From JAPWJZ01 sp965279315 (GTDB lineage: Bacteria > Pseudomonadota > Alphaproteobacteria > Micavibrionales > UBA2020), in contig OZ257145.1 of assembly GCA_965279315.1 (NCBI GenBank), positions 2,170,001-2,234,000 on the forward strand: a stretch of 64,000 bases of DNA. Direction: 5' to 3'. Below, piece by piece: positions 1 through 8,795 of the stretch (the stretch's first letter is position 1; every line of letters starts with the position of its first letter). Made by a program: the position numbers and the translations under genes. The notes under the pieces are model-generated. The model worked only from the letters and a program-made list of their open reading frames with translations. It ran no database searches and was not told the DNA's origin.

Positions 1-486
1 CGCCAGCACCAGTTCTACAAGGTCGAGCTGGTCAGCATCACTTCCGAAGAAGAGTCGATGGCGGAGCTGGAGCGCATGACAGGCTGCGCTGAATCCATTT
101 TGAAGAAACTGGATTTGCCGTTCCGCACGCTGGCGCTCTGCACGGGCGATATGGGTTTCTCGGCCAAGAAAACCTTTGATATCGAAGTGTTTTTGCCGGG
201 GCAGAATGCCTACCGCGAAATTTCCAGCTGTTCCAACTGCGGTGATTTCCAGGCGCGCCGGATGATGACGCGTTACAAAGGCGCGAGCGACAAGACGACA
301 AAATACGTGCATACGCTCAACGGTTCGGGCGTCGCTGTCGGGCGTTGCCTTGTGGCCGTGCTGGAAAATTACCAGCAGCCGGATGGCAGCGTCGTGATCC
401 CGGATGTGCTGCTGCCTTATATGGGCGGCGTGAAGAAACTCGAGCCCGTTGCGAAAGCAAAGCAAGGAAAAACCGCAAATGCTTGA
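1..486 (+). CDS. serS: Seryl-tRNA synthetase, C-terminal part (cut by window start)
   Basis: The reading frame is open from base 1, so only the last 161 residues of this cytoplasmic class II aminoacyl-tRNA synthetase are present. It charges tRNA-Ser with serine. Class II motif 2 starts the fragment (RQHQFYKVEL), followed by the ISSCSNCGDFQARR segment that binds serine and ATP, and motif 3 near the end (LNGSGVAVGRCLVAVLE). The coiled-coil tRNA-binding arm and motif 1 lie outside the window. The stop overlaps the start of surE by 8 bases (ATGCTTGA), so the two genes are translationally coupled. serS-surE-pcm is a common alphaproteobacterial order. Confidence 0.96.
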   Translation, partial: RQHQFYKVELVSITSEEESMAELERMTGCAESILKKLDLPFRTLALCTGDMGFSAKKTFDIEVFLPGQNAYREISSCSNCGDFQARRMMTRYKGASDKTTKYVHTLNGSGVAVGRCLVAVLENYQQPDGSVVIPDVLLPYMGGVKKLEPVAKAKQGKTANA

Positions 487-1267
487 GTTTCCGAAGAAAC
501 TGTCCGAAGCGCGGATCATGATTTCGAATGACGACAGCATCCATGCCGAAGGCATCAAGGTGCTGGAGGAAATCGCGCTGACGATCACGCCCAATGTCTG
601 GGTCGTGGCACCGGAAACGCAGCAGTCGGCCGCGGGGCATTCGCTGACCATCCACAGCCCGCTGCGGATGAAGGAATACGATACGCGTCATTTCTCCGTC
701 TATGGCACACCGACAGATACTGTATTGGTCGGCGTGCAGAAGATCATGAAGGAAGTGCGCCCGCATCTGGTGCTGTCCGGCATCAACCACGGCCAGAACA
801 CGGCGGATGACGTGACATATTCCGGCACCATCGCTGCCGCGATCGAGGCGACGCTGATGGCCATTCCCGCCATCGCCTTCAGCCAGGATTTCGACGAAGC
901 GGGCGGCAAGCCCGACTGGTCGATTGCGCGCGAATACCTGCCGCGCATCCTGAAAGCCTTCGAGGGCAAAAGCTGGGAACACAATTTGCTGATGAGCGTG
1001 AATTTCCCCGTGCGCATGCCCGGTGTCACCCCGGAAATCCGCCCGGTGCCGCAAGGGCATTACAGCATGGAAAAACAGGATATGGATTACCGCATCGATC
1101 CGCGCGGCCGCCCGTATTTCTGGATCGGCCCGCCGCCGGCACGCGATGAACACGACACCACGCTCGACATGGGCGCGCTTGCCGCAGGGCATGTGACCGT
1201 CACGCCGCTGTCGCTGAACCTCACGCATTATCCGACGCTTGTCGAATTAGGAAAGGTTTTCAAATGA
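479..1267 (+). CDS. surE: 5'/3'-nucleotidase SurE
   Basis: This is a 262-residue metal-dependent nucleoside monophosphate phosphatase, linked in other bacteria to stationary-phase survival. The acidic metal site is at the N-terminus (ISNDDSIHAEGI, Asp18-Asp19), followed by the conserved PETQQSAAGHSLT segment and SGINHGQN, which supplies the Ser and Asn ligands. The usual NDDG is NDDS here, a Gly to Ser change next to the metal ligands. I chose ATG 479 because AAGGA sits about 12 bases upstream and the protein then starts as in the family; an ATG at 449 would add 10 residues inside serS. The end overlaps pcm by ATGA. Confidence 0.95.
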   Translation: MLEFPKKLSEARIMISNDDSIHAEGIKVLEEIALTITPNVWVVAPETQQSAAGHSLTIHSPLRMKEYDTRHFSVYGTPTDTVLVGVQKIMKEVRPHLVLSGINHGQNTADDVTYSGTIAAAIEATLMAIPAIAFSQDFDEAGGKPDWSIAREYLPRILKAFEGKSWEHNLLMSVNFPVRMPGVTPEIRPVPQGHYSMEKQDMDYRIDPRGRPYFWIGPPPARDEHDTTLDMGALAAGHVTVTPLSLNLTHYPTLVELGKVFK

Positions 1268-1980
1268 GCCTCCTCGCGCGCAAGATCCGACTGATCATGA
1301 AGCTGCGCAAATGCGGCATCACCGATACCGCCGTGCTGGGCGCGATCGAGCGCGTGCCGCGCGAGGCGTTTATCGACACCACTTTCCACGACCAGGCCTA
1401 TGAAGACATCGCGCTGCCCATCGCGCGCGGGCAGACGATCAGCCAGCCGCTGGTGGTGGCATCGATGACGCAGGAACTGCGCGTCAATGACCGCCATAAG
1501 GTACTGGAGATCGGCACAGGTTCCGGTTATCAGGCGGCGATCCTGTCGCGCCTCTGCCGCCGCGTATACAGCATCGAGCGTCATAAACCCTTATTGGCGG
1601 GCGCGGAAAAAATGTTTACCGACCTGCGCATCCGCAATATCACCTGCAAGGCGGCCGACGGCATGCTCGGCTGGCGCGAGCAGGCGCCATTCGACCGTAT
1701 CATCGTGACCGCTGCGGCAGGTGATGGCGGCGCGCCGCCTGCGCTGCTGGAACAGTTATCTGTCGGCGGCATCCTCATCATCCCGATGGGGCGCGACAAA
1801 TCGAGCCAGTTTATTTACCGCATCACGCGCACAGAAACCGGATACGAGACCGAACGCCTGATGCCCGTGCGCTTTGTGCCGCTGCTGCCGAACGTGGCAC
1901 GCAATGATGTCGTGGTGGTCGAGGAAGAAGAAGAAGACGAGGGCAGCTTTTTCAGCGCCCCCGCACTGATGCCCGCATAA
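1264..1980 (+). CDS. pcm: Protein-L-isoaspartate O-methyltransferase
   Basis: This 238-residue enzyme uses S-adenosylmethionine to methylate isoaspartyl residues in aged proteins so they can revert to aspartate. The SAM-binding glycine loop LEIGTGSGYQ is at about residues 80-89, preceded by the family segment GQTISQPLVVA; PFDRIIVTAAA follows. The C-terminus carries an acidic run (VEEEEEDEG, around residue 220) that is longer and more charged than usual. It starts within the surE stop (ATGA), so it is probably made from the same transcript. SurE and Pcm are classically adjacent stress-survival genes. Confidence 0.95.
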   Translation: MSLLARKIRLIMKLRKCGITDTAVLGAIERVPREAFIDTTFHDQAYEDIALPIARGQTISQPLVVASMTQELRVNDRHKVLEIGTGSGYQAAILSRLCRRVYSIERHKPLLAGAEKMFTDLRIRNITCKAADGMLGWREQAPFDRIIVTAAAGDGGAPPALLEQLSVGGILIIPMGRDKSSQFIYRITRTETGYETERLMPVRFVPLLPNVARNDVVVVEEEEEDEGSFFSAPALMPA

Positions 1981-1991
1981 CGAGGGACAGA

Positions 1992-3071
1992 ATGAAGGGG
2001 CGACAATTCAATCTCTTGCTCCTGACGACCGCGCTGGCAGCGTTGATGGGCGTTGCGCCCGTATCTTTTGCAAATCCCGCACCTGTGCAGAATTACGGCG
2101 CAAGCGCGCCGCCGCTGAACGGCACTGTGACGGTGCAGGCGGGCGAGACGCTGGCCGGCATTGCGAAGCGTTATAAAATATCGGTCGAGGCGCTTGCGGG
2201 CGCGAACGGTTTGTCGCCGGCGGAGCGCGTCGGGCCGGGGCGGCGGTTGGTGCTGCCGGTTGCGCGCACGCACAAAGTTTTGCCGAATGACACGATGTTC
2301 AGCCTGTCGCGCATGTACGGCACAACGGTCGATAAGATGGCCGCCGAAAACGGCATCAAGCCGCCCTATGCGTTGAGGTCGGGGCAGGTGTTGAAAATTC
2401 CAGCCGGTGCGAAACTGTCTGCGGCATCGGGCAAACCTGCGCCATTACAGCAGGCCGCATCATCTGCGCCGCTGCCCGAACCTGCACAGCCTTCGGTGAC
2501 GGCTTCGAATGCGAAGACGGCAACGCAGATGCTGAAAACACCCGGCCCGTCGCCTGTCACGAAGGCATTTGATTCACTGATCGGCAAGCTTGCGACCGAT
2601 GATGCAGACCAGGTTGAAACCGTGCCGCAAGTGTCTCTGGTATCGGCCGCCACCGCCGAACCCGCCACGCGCGGCGCTGAAATGGTGGGGCGTTCCAGCC
2701 GCCAGGGTTTTATCTGGCCCGTGAAGGGGCAGGTGATTTCAAGCTACGGCCCGAAAACGGGAGGTCTTTATAACGACGGCATCAATATCGCCGCACCGCG
2801 CGGCACGCCCGTGAAGGCGGCATCATTGGGCACGGTCGCCTATGTCGGCGAAATGCGCAGCTACGGCAATCTTGTGCTGATCCGCCACAATAACGGCATG
2901 ATCACGGCCTATGCCCATATGAACACCGTTACGGTGAAATCGGGCATGAAGGTATCGCAGGGGCAGGTGATCGGCGCGGTCGGCTCGACCGGCACGGTCA
3001 TGAATGCGCAGCTGCATTTCGAGGTGCGGCGCGGCAAAAACACGCTAGACCCCAAGCAGTATCTGGGCTGA
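1992..3071 (+). CDS. LysM and degenerate M23 (LytM) domain protein, NlpD/EnvC-like
   Basis: A 359-residue exported cell-wall protein. Residues 1-28 form a signal peptide ending near VSFA-NP. Two LysM peptidoglycan-binding modules follow (about 44-92 and 94-137), then a low-complexity linker, then a LytM/M23 domain from about residue 237. The zinc site is not intact: the HxxxD pair is Asn261/Asn265 (NDGIN) and the first His of HxH is Gln340 (QLHF, His342 kept). Known NlpD and EnvC proteins with such lost ligands do not cut peptidoglycan but activate amidases at the septum, so I infer the same role. It follows pcm by 11 bases, the typical place for nlpD. Confidence 0.9.
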   Translation: MKGRQFNLLLLTTALAALMGVAPVSFANPAPVQNYGASAPPLNGTVTVQAGETLAGIAKRYKISVEALAGANGLSPAERVGPGRRLVLPVARTHKVLPNDTMFSLSRMYGTTVDKMAAENGIKPPYALRSGQVLKIPAGAKLSAASGKPAPLQQAASSAPLPEPAQPSVTASNAKTATQMLKTPGPSPVTKAFDSLIGKLATDDADQVETVPQVSLVSAATAEPATRGAEMVGRSSRQGFIWPVKGQVISSYGPKTGGLYNDGINIAAPRGTPVKAASLGTVAYVGEMRSYGNLVLIRHNNGMITAYAHMNTVTVKSGMKVSQGQVIGAVGSTGTVMNAQLHFEVRRGKNTLDPKQYLG

Positions 3072-3092
3072 TCTTTTACGATATGCTGAAGG

Positions 3093-3836
3093 TTACTTCT
3101 TCACAGGCGCGGCAGGCACGGGCACCGGAGCGGGAGCCTGTTTCGGCGCGGCGTCTGTTTTGCCCGGTGCGGGTTGCTGCTGCACGGCTGGTTCTTCGAC
3201 TGCAGGGGTGTCGAACAGGTCCTGCTTGGCGTCGTATTTGAAAGTTGTGCCGGGGCCGACGCCGTATGCGCCGCCGAAATCCATGCTCATTTCCTTGCCG
3301 GCAATTACCAGCTTCATCGGGTCAGACGCGTTCACGCCGAGGACTTCGCGGAAATCCTTCGCGTCCTTCAGGTAAACGGTAAGAGGGCAGCCTTCGTAGG
3401 AGCATTGCGTGGGCGCGTTGATATGCACAAACACCAACTGGCGGCCATTCGCCTTGTCATCGTATTTGGCGATGCGGACATAGGACGGGTTGACGACTTC
3501 ATCGCCCTGTTCCTTGTCGAAGTCGCGCAACTGTTGCGGCAGTTTGGCGAGGAACGGGTATTGTTTGGCCAGTGCTTCCACATCCGCATCCTTGACGCGG
3601 GTGAATTGAAGTTCGGTCGAGATTTCCTTGCCGGCTTCCGGCGGGGTCGGGATGGTTTGCGTGACGGCGGCGCGGCCGGCGACGGGGGCCTGAGCGGCGA
3701 CATTGATGCTGGGAACGATCACGCCGACCGTCAGCATCATGGCGAGCGTCGCGCGCGTGGCGACCTTGCGGAACGATTTCATCAGGTCATTTTTTGCTTG
3801 CATGAGAACCCGCCGAAGAAATTCGATTATATTCAT
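3093..3836 (-). CDS. Unknown exported protein with a C-terminal Ala/Pro-rich tail
   Basis: I do not recognise this family. The 247-residue product has a basic N-terminus and a hydrophobic stretch (TLAMMLTVGVIVPSINVAAQA) that fits a signal peptide cleaved after AQA. A globular middle contains a possible disulfide pair in CSYEGCPLTVY, followed by a Pro/Ala/Lys-rich tail that could span or touch the cell wall. Starts at 3836, 3803 and 3782 are all possible; I prefer 3836 because AAGG lies just upstream. It runs opposite to the NlpD-like gene and in the same direction as the large gene upstream, with a strong hairpin between them. Confidence 0.7.
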   Translation of the reverse strand: MNIIEFLRRVLMQAKNDLMKSFRKVATRATLAMMLTVGVIVPSINVAAQAPVAGRAAVTQTIPTPPEAGKEISTELQFTRVKDADVEALAKQYPFLAKLPQQLRDFDKEQGDEVVNPSYVRIAKYDDKANGRQLVFVHINAPTQCSYEGCPLTVYLKDAKDFREVLGVNASDPMKLVIAGKEMSMDFGGAYGVGPGTTFKYDAKQDLFDTPAVEEPAVQQQPAPGKTDAAPKQAPAPVPVPAAPVKK

Positions 3837-3882
3837 AATAGCACGCGCCTTTTGAAGTGACAAGTGAATTTGCCACCACAAG

Positions 3883-3923
3883 ATAATGGCATTTCCCTGA
3901 AAAAGAAAGGGAAATGCCATTAT
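3883..3923 (-). terminator. Perfect 16-bp hairpin downstream of the large secreted protein gene
   Basis: Bases 3883-3898 are the exact reverse complement of 3908-3923, with a 9-base purine loop. It lies 28 bases beyond the stop of the large minus-strand gene. No clean U-run follows on either strand, so it may be a processing or stability hairpin rather than an intrinsic terminator. Confidence 0.6.
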
Positions 3924-3950
3924 ATGTCGTCTTGGACTGCCGCGGTTTTA

Positions 3951-6926
3951 TTACCGGACAGGCATAAGTTCGCTACGTTCCTGGGCACCCTGGCTGCCTT
4001 CGTTCAGCTTCATGGCGGCGCGGGCAGCCATCAGGACGTTGATATGTTCCTGGATCTCGTAGATGTCCTGCAACTGCATGGTGACGTAGGCCTTGACCGA
4101 CGCCTGTTCCTGCATCAGCGCACCGATATCGGCTTGCATGCGGGCATAGTAGTCGGGGTCGAGGAAGCGTTCCTTCGTCATCGCCAGCATGATCTCGTTA
4201 TAGCTGGGGTTGTCGGAGATGTTCGCCGGATCGACGCCAGCACGTTCGCGGATCTCGCGGATCGTCTGGCCGACCGGTTTCGGCGGCGGCGGCGGGCTGC
4301 CGGTCGAGACCGATGTGCCAGCCGCGTTACGTCCGCAAGAGGGGCCGCCGGCGAAGGGCACGTCGAAGCCTGCCATTCTGTTGATGTATTCGGTGATCTT
4401 CGTGCCGGATTTATCGCACGGGATACCACCGCATTTGCTGTTCCAGCGGGCCAGCGACGTCGCGCTGGGGTTACACACGCCGCAACCCAGCAGACAGTGA
4501 ATGCCACCGGCACCCATCAGGTGGGCGCCCGCCAGCATACCGGACGGCGTCAGGCGGACACCGTTGACGGTTTGGCAGGCCAGGGCCATCGCGCGGCAGG
4601 ACGGGGCGATAAAGCTCCACTGACGCTGCTGGTAACGGTTCACAGCCAGGTACTGGCAGTTGCCGTCAGCCAGGAAGGCCTTCATCGACGTACCGCAAGG
4701 GCAGGTCGCGGAGGGGCTCCAGTTATAGTTTGGCTGCGAATAGTTGTTGGGCTCGCGCGAACGCGGGCCGGAGCTGGAGGAAATACAGCCAGCCTCGATC
4801 AGCGCTTCCTGACCCATCTGGTACAGGCCGCAATAGCCGTCAGCGTTACAGACACCAATCCGTCCCGATGCCTCGCGTGCGCCAAGGGTGCGCAGCCAGT
4901 CGTCGAAGGTACCCGCGCTCGCGGTCGGCGTGCCGGCTGCGGGAGGCGGCGGGGGCGGCGGGGGCGGCGGCGGAGTCGGGGGCGGCGTCGCGCCACCTGC
5001 CGACTGCGGCAACGGAATGCTGGTCCGGCGCGACATCATCGACGCGATCATGTTGGAGGCAACACCGCGCCATGACTCGATCTGCTCGCGGCGCAGGATG
5101 TATTCCTGACCGCTTTGCGTGTCGATCACGTCCGGCGTCAGCTTGTCGGCAGTGTTCGGCTCGATCAGGTTGGTCAGGATTTCATGCGCGGCGGCATATT
5201 GTTCGGGCTTGCTGAGGTCGATTGTGTCCTTGAACAGGAAACCCTCGATGTCGATGTCGCCGTTCGGCCACGGGCCAGCAGTCGTCGGGTTCGGGCAGGG
5301 GTTCACGCCCGCATTCGCCTCGGGGTCGTTGAACTGCGTGCAATAGGTCGCAAGCCTGCTTTTCTTCTCGATCTGGTTGCCCTGTTCGGCGGGAGTGCCG
5401 GGGGCGCCGCCGGAGCGTGCCACGGTGTCCTCGCGGAAGCCCGAGGTCAGCGCGTTCGACGTGCTTTGCGTGACGGCCATCGGCGATGCCGGGGTTGCGG
5501 AAACGCAGGCGCGTTCGTTCGGCGTCACGCGTTTCTTGGCCTCGACCTCGCGGACTTGCGTCTGCTTGATCTGCTTGGTCAGGTCATGGCTGTCCACGGT
5601 CGAGCCGAACTGGCGCGTCTGGTCAACCACGCTGGCATGCCACTGCGCGGTCATGTTTTTCAGCGAGGGGAGCATCTGCTCCGTCCACAATTCGTTCAGG
5701 TGATCGACAAACTGCTCGCCGGCGACATCCCAATATGTGTCGTCAACCATCGCAAGCGTGTCTTCGGCAAGTTCGCAAGGGTCGGTGCCGAAGCTGCCGG
5801 TCAGGGGGGCGCTCGCGCCGCTGTCGCAGTCGTTGGTCGGGGGCGTGGATCCGCCGCCGGCCGTGCCGCCGCCGCCCGTGCCGCCTGCACCGGTACCGCC
5901 GCCGCCGCCGCCGCCACCGCCAACAGGGGGGCCACCGGTGGGGGTGGGGTCGCCAGAGTCAGGAATGCCGTCGCCGTCGGTATCGGGGTTATCGGCAACG
6001 CCGTCGCCGTCGATGTCGAGGTCAAGCTGGTTCGGGGTGCCGTCGCCGTCGATGTCGGGGTCGGTACAATCCGGCACGCCGTCGGCATCGGTGTCGAGAA
6101 GGCAGTTGGTGCCCGTGACAGCGCCCGCACCGAGCGAGATGATCCAGGTGATGCCTTCGGCGTCAAACATGCCGGAGGTGTTGTTGGAAAGAATGACCGA
6201 ACCCAGATAGGTGTTCAGCTGCGCCTGTGCGGCCGCGTCGCCGCTTGCGGCAAGCGCGATGATAGACTGCGCGTTCGCGCAAGAACCGAACTGCGAGCAG
6301 AGCAGGGTCTGGAACAGCGCCCAGGTGCCCTGAGTCGGGCTGTTATAAAGGACAATCGAGAGCGTATTGATCGCACCCGCCTGGCCCGCCATCGCCTGCG
6401 CCAGTGTCTGCAGCGCGGTGTTGCCGGTGCCGGCAATCGTCCAGTTGATCAGGTCGTCATAGGTGTTGATGGGCGCAAGCGGATAAACCGTGCCCAGATA
6501 AGGGTCGAGATAGGAGAAGTAGTTATAGAAGAACGGGCCGCCAAGCGCGTTCTGGACGGTATTCAGGTTACCGACCGTGCCCGCAGCCGCGCCGGTCAAT
6601 TGCGCGACGGAGTTGGTGGGCGGGTTAATGGGGGGCGGAGGAACGGCGTTAATGCGGGGCGGGTCACCAAGGGCGGCGCGGACACCGTCGAGGTAAGCAT
6701 ACATATCATATGGAGCAGGCGGGCTGCCAAGCGCGGCGTTAAGTGTTGCAAGCGCGCCGGGATCATCCTGCAGCGCCAGCATCAACACGTTCATGTCAAC
6801 CGAAGCCCCTGAATACTGCGCCTGCGCATCGCGTGGTGACAAGAGACACCCCGCAATGGCGATCGCCATCAGGAACTGAACCGCTCTGGAAAAAATACCA
6901 GAATTTTTTTGACAGGGAATAGTCAT
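3951..6926 (-). CDS. Large secreted protein with TSP3-type calcium repeats, polyproline linker and lysozyme-like domain
   Basis: A 991-residue exported protein. The start at 6926 has a strong Shine-Dalgarno (GGGGAGGGGC) directly upstream. The N-terminus has a signal sequence with both a lipobox-like IAGC and a possible cleavage after AQA, so anchoring is unclear. Order: unknown region; DxDxDG calcium repeats (about 277-325, e.g. DTDADGVPDCTDPDIDGDG); a poly-Gly run (329-359); a helical unknown region; a run of prolines (645-661); a lysozyme-superfamily domain (about 670-865) with candidate catalytic Glu in GAREASG and typical NADGYCGLYQMG and LAGAHLMGAGG segments; and a helical C-terminus. 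The lysozyme part is unusually Cys-rich. I infer peptidoglycan cutting in the envelope or outside the cell. Confidence 0.8.
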   Translation of the reverse strand: MTIPCQKNSGIFSRAVQFLMAIAIAGCLLSPRDAQAQYSGASVDMNVLMLALQDDPGALATLNAALGSPPAPYDMYAYLDGVRAALGDPPRINAVPPPPINPPTNSVAQLTGAAAGTVGNLNTVQNALGGPFFYNYFSYLDPYLGTVYPLAPINTYDDLINWTIAGTGNTALQTLAQAMAGQAGAINTLSIVLYNSPTQGTWALFQTLLCSQFGSCANAQSIIALAASGDAAAQAQLNTYLGSVILSNNTSGMFDAEGITWIISLGAGAVTGTNCLLDTDADGVPDCTDPDIDGDGTPNQLDLDIDGDGVADNPDTDGDGIPDSGDPTPTGGPPVGGGGGGGGGTGAGGTGGGGTAGGGSTPPTNDCDSGASAPLTGSFGTDPCELAEDTLAMVDDTYWDVAGEQFVDHLNELWTEQMLPSLKNMTAQWHASVVDQTRQFGSTVDSHDLTKQIKQTQVREVEAKKRVTPNERACVSATPASPMAVTQSTSNALTSGFREDTVARSGGAPGTPAEQGNQIEKKSRLATYCTQFNDPEANAGVNPCPNPTTAGPWPNGDIDIEGFLFKDTIDLSKPEQYAAAHEILTNLIEPNTADKLTPDVIDTQSGQEYILRREQIESWRGVASNMIASMMSRRTSIPLPQSAGGATPPPTPPPPPPPPPPPAAGTPTASAGTFDDWLRTLGAREASGRIGVCNADGYCGLYQMGQEALIEAGCISSSSGPRSREPNNYSQPNYNWSPSATCPCGTSMKAFLADGNCQYLAVNRYQQRQWSFIAPSCRAMALACQTVNGVRLTPSGMLAGAHLMGAGGIHCLLGCGVCNPSATSLARWNSKCGGIPCDKSGTKITEYINRMAGFDVPFAGGPSCGRNAAGTSVSTGSPPPPPKPVGQTIREIRERAGVDPANISDNPSYNEIMLAMTKERFLDPDYYARMQADIGALMQEQASVKAYVTMQLQDIYEIQEHINVLMAARAAMKLNEGSQGAQERSELMPVR

Positions 6927-7031
6927 GCCCCTCCCCACAGAAACGCGCACACAGAAGCCTTAAGAAACCTATCCTTAAATTCTATCAAAATTTCAGGTAT
7001 TTGGGAATTACTTAAAATTTTAACTAATAAT

Positions 7032-8498
7032 TTACCGCGTGCCGAACAGGCGGTTAAGTGATTGCGGTAAATGGTGAATTATGTCTTCAGCGGTCAGGCC
7101 GAGGCCGAAAATTTGTGCTGTTTCACCCTGCAGCCAGACGCCAGCGGCAGCCGCCATAAACGGGGCCATGCCCTGCGCCATGAGTCCCGTGATGAGTCCC
7201 GCCAGCACATCGCCCGACCCCGCGGTTGCCAGAGTCGCGGGGGCATTCGCGTTGATAATCGCCGTGCCATCCGGGGCGGCGATGACAGTATCTGCGCCTT
7301 TGAGCACGATCACAGCATTGGCCAATTTCGCAGCCTTGCGGGCGCGTTCTAACTTGTTACCTTCAATGCCTGCAAACACGCGCGCAAATTCGCCTTCATG
7401 CGGTGTCAGAACATGCCTGCTTGGTGAAAGCTTTGCGAAGAGGTCTTTAGGTACTTCTTTAAAAACGCTAAAAACATCTGCATCTATGACGGCATATTTA
7501 TCAAAAGATAAAACGGCCTGCATCGTTTCCTTCATGTCATCTGTGATGCCCGCACCAGGGCCGATGCAGATCGCGTTGCGCCGTTCGTCGCGCAAAACAG
7601 TTTTCAGATCATCGAGCGTCGCCCATTCATCCACCATCACGCTGGCGCGATATTGTGCATAGGTCGCAACCGTCTTCGGCTGGCTGGTGATCGACACCAA
7701 TCCTGCACCTGCGCGCTGCGCCGCATAGGCGGCGAGGCAGGCCGCGCCCGTGCGCTGCGCGCCCCCGAATATGACAGCATGGCCGCGTGAATATTTATGG
7801 GATTCAGCCGAGGGCAGCGGGAAGTTTTTGAGCCAAAGCGCAGAATCGTTTTCAAAAACTGTCGATTTCAGCTCGGCCACCGTCTGGTCGGTGATTCCAA
7901 TCAGGGACACAACCAATTTTCCGCAATGCGCCTTCGACGGCATCAGCATATGCGCGATTTTCTTGCGGCAGAAGGTGACGGTGAAATTGGCCTTCAACGC
8001 GCCGGGGGCAATCGTGCCGCTAGCGGCATCCATGCCGGACGGCACATCGATCGCCACGACCAGCAGTTTCTTGGTGCGGATCTTGTCGAACAGCGTGACA
8101 AGTTCGGGATCAAGCGCGCCCGCAAAGCTTGCGCCATAGACGGCATCCACGATCAGCGCAGCGTCTTTGAGCGCGAGGTTGGAATTCAGGCTCTCGATAT
8201 CGCCCGGCCATTCCTTCGCGGCCAAGGCCGCATCACCCTTCAATGCCGCTTTTTTGAGCGGGCAGGCGACGCGCACATTCCAGCCATCGGCTTTCAGTTT
8301 CGCCGCCACGATAAATCCGTCGCCACCATTATTACCCGGGCCGCAGAGCACCAGCACGGGGCAGGGCTCGACGCGTTCCTTGATCGCCTGCGCGACCGCT
8401 GCGCCGGCTTGCGTCATCAATTGAATGCCGGTCGTGCCCGCGGCAATCGTCGCGGCATCGGCCTTTTTCATTTCAGCAGGGGTGAGGATTTCAAACAT
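7032..8498 (-). CDS. nnrDE: Bifunctional NAD(P)HX epimerase / ADP-dependent NAD(P)HX dehydratase
   Basis: This 488-residue fusion repairs hydrated NADH and NADPH. The N-terminal YjeF epimerase domain (about 1-210) has LCGPGNNGGDGFI. The C-terminal ribokinase-like dehydratase domain (about 220-488) has the CIGPGAG loop, LTPHEGEFARVF and the family signature around ATLATAGSGDVLAGLI. The start at 8498 gives the usual MxEILTPAEM opening; a start at 8525 would add nine residues. It runs divergent from glnB, and this pairing with the PII/glutamine synthetase genes recurs in alphaproteobacteria. Confidence 0.94.
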   Translation of the reverse strand: MFEILTPAEMKKADAATIAAGTTGIQLMTQAGAAVAQAIKERVEPCPVLVLCGPGNNGGDGFIVAAKLKADGWNVRVACPLKKAALKGDAALAAKEWPGDIESLNSNLALKDAALIVDAVYGASFAGALDPELVTLFDKIRTKKLLVVAIDVPSGMDAASGTIAPGALKANFTVTFCRKKIAHMLMPSKAHCGKLVVSLIGITDQTVAELKSTVFENDSALWLKNFPLPSAESHKYSRGHAVIFGGAQRTGAACLAAYAAQRAGAGLVSITSQPKTVATYAQYRASVMVDEWATLDDLKTVLRDERRNAICIGPGAGITDDMKETMQAVLSFDKYAVIDADVFSVFKEVPKDLFAKLSPSRHVLTPHEGEFARVFAGIEGNKLERARKAAKLANAVIVLKGADTVIAAPDGTAIINANAPATLATAGSGDVLAGLITGLMAQGMAPFMAAAAGVWLQGETAQIFGLGLTAEDIIHHLPQSLNRLFGTR

Positions 8499-8547
8499 AA
8501 GACGCAGTATCGCAGGTTGCGCCATGAAGGGAAAGGGAGGGAAAGGG

Positions 8548-8623
8548 TGGGGCGATCGACGGGGATTGAACCCGCGGCATCTTGGACCACAACCAAGTGT
8601 TCTACCACTGAACTACGACCGCC
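8548..8623 (-). tRNA. tRNA-His (anticodon GTG)
   Basis: A complete 76-base cloverleaf: the acceptor stem pairs 8616-8622 with 8552-8558 (one G-T wobble), the anticodon loop reads TTGTGGT, and the T-loop is GGTTCAATCC. The 3' CCA is encoded. The extra G-1 (base 8623) faces C73 (8551), the canonical identity pair read by HisRS. It lies 49 bases upstream of nnrDE on the same strand and may share its transcript. Confidence 0.97.
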
Positions 8624-8693
8624 ATCAGGGAAGTGTTTTACCTGACCTTATTATATCGCGTCAAGTTTTCCCTATCGTGCAGTGTAGCAAAGT

Positions 8694-8733
8694 ATCTGCC
8701 TAAATTATAGGCAGATGCCTGAAAAGAAGGCAT
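8694..8733. repeat. Two adjoining inverted repeats upstream of the glnB promoter
   Basis: Bases 8694-8702 and 8708-8716 form a perfect 9-bp inverted repeat (ATCTGCCTA / TAGGCAGAT) with a 5-base loop. Overlapping it, 8715-8720 and 8728-8733 form a second 6-bp one (ATGCCT / AGGCAT). They sit 60-100 bases upstream of the sigma-54 promoter, where an enhancer protein would bind, but they do not match the NtrC consensus well. They could instead be transcript hairpins. Confidence 0.5.
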
Positions 8734-8795
8734 GAAAATGCATTACCGGAACTAAAATAATATTTAAATTCAATGCTTTATATGTGTTTGAAAAC

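Noticed and set aside
479..1267. SurE NDDS in place of NDDG as a sign of inactivation
   Set aside because: Both metal-binding Asp residues and the Ser and Asn ligands are kept, so the enzyme is probably active.
4930..4995. GGCGGCGGG tandem repeat that could suggest a satellite or CRISPR-like array
   Set aside because: It is the coding sequence of a proline run in the secreted protein; no spacers are present. I see no CRISPR array in the window.
5115..6812. Plus-strand open frame of 565 codons opposite the large secreted protein
   Set aside because: The minus strand has signal peptide, domain motifs and a strong ribosome site; the plus frame is Arg/Val/Gly-rich with no recognisable domain.
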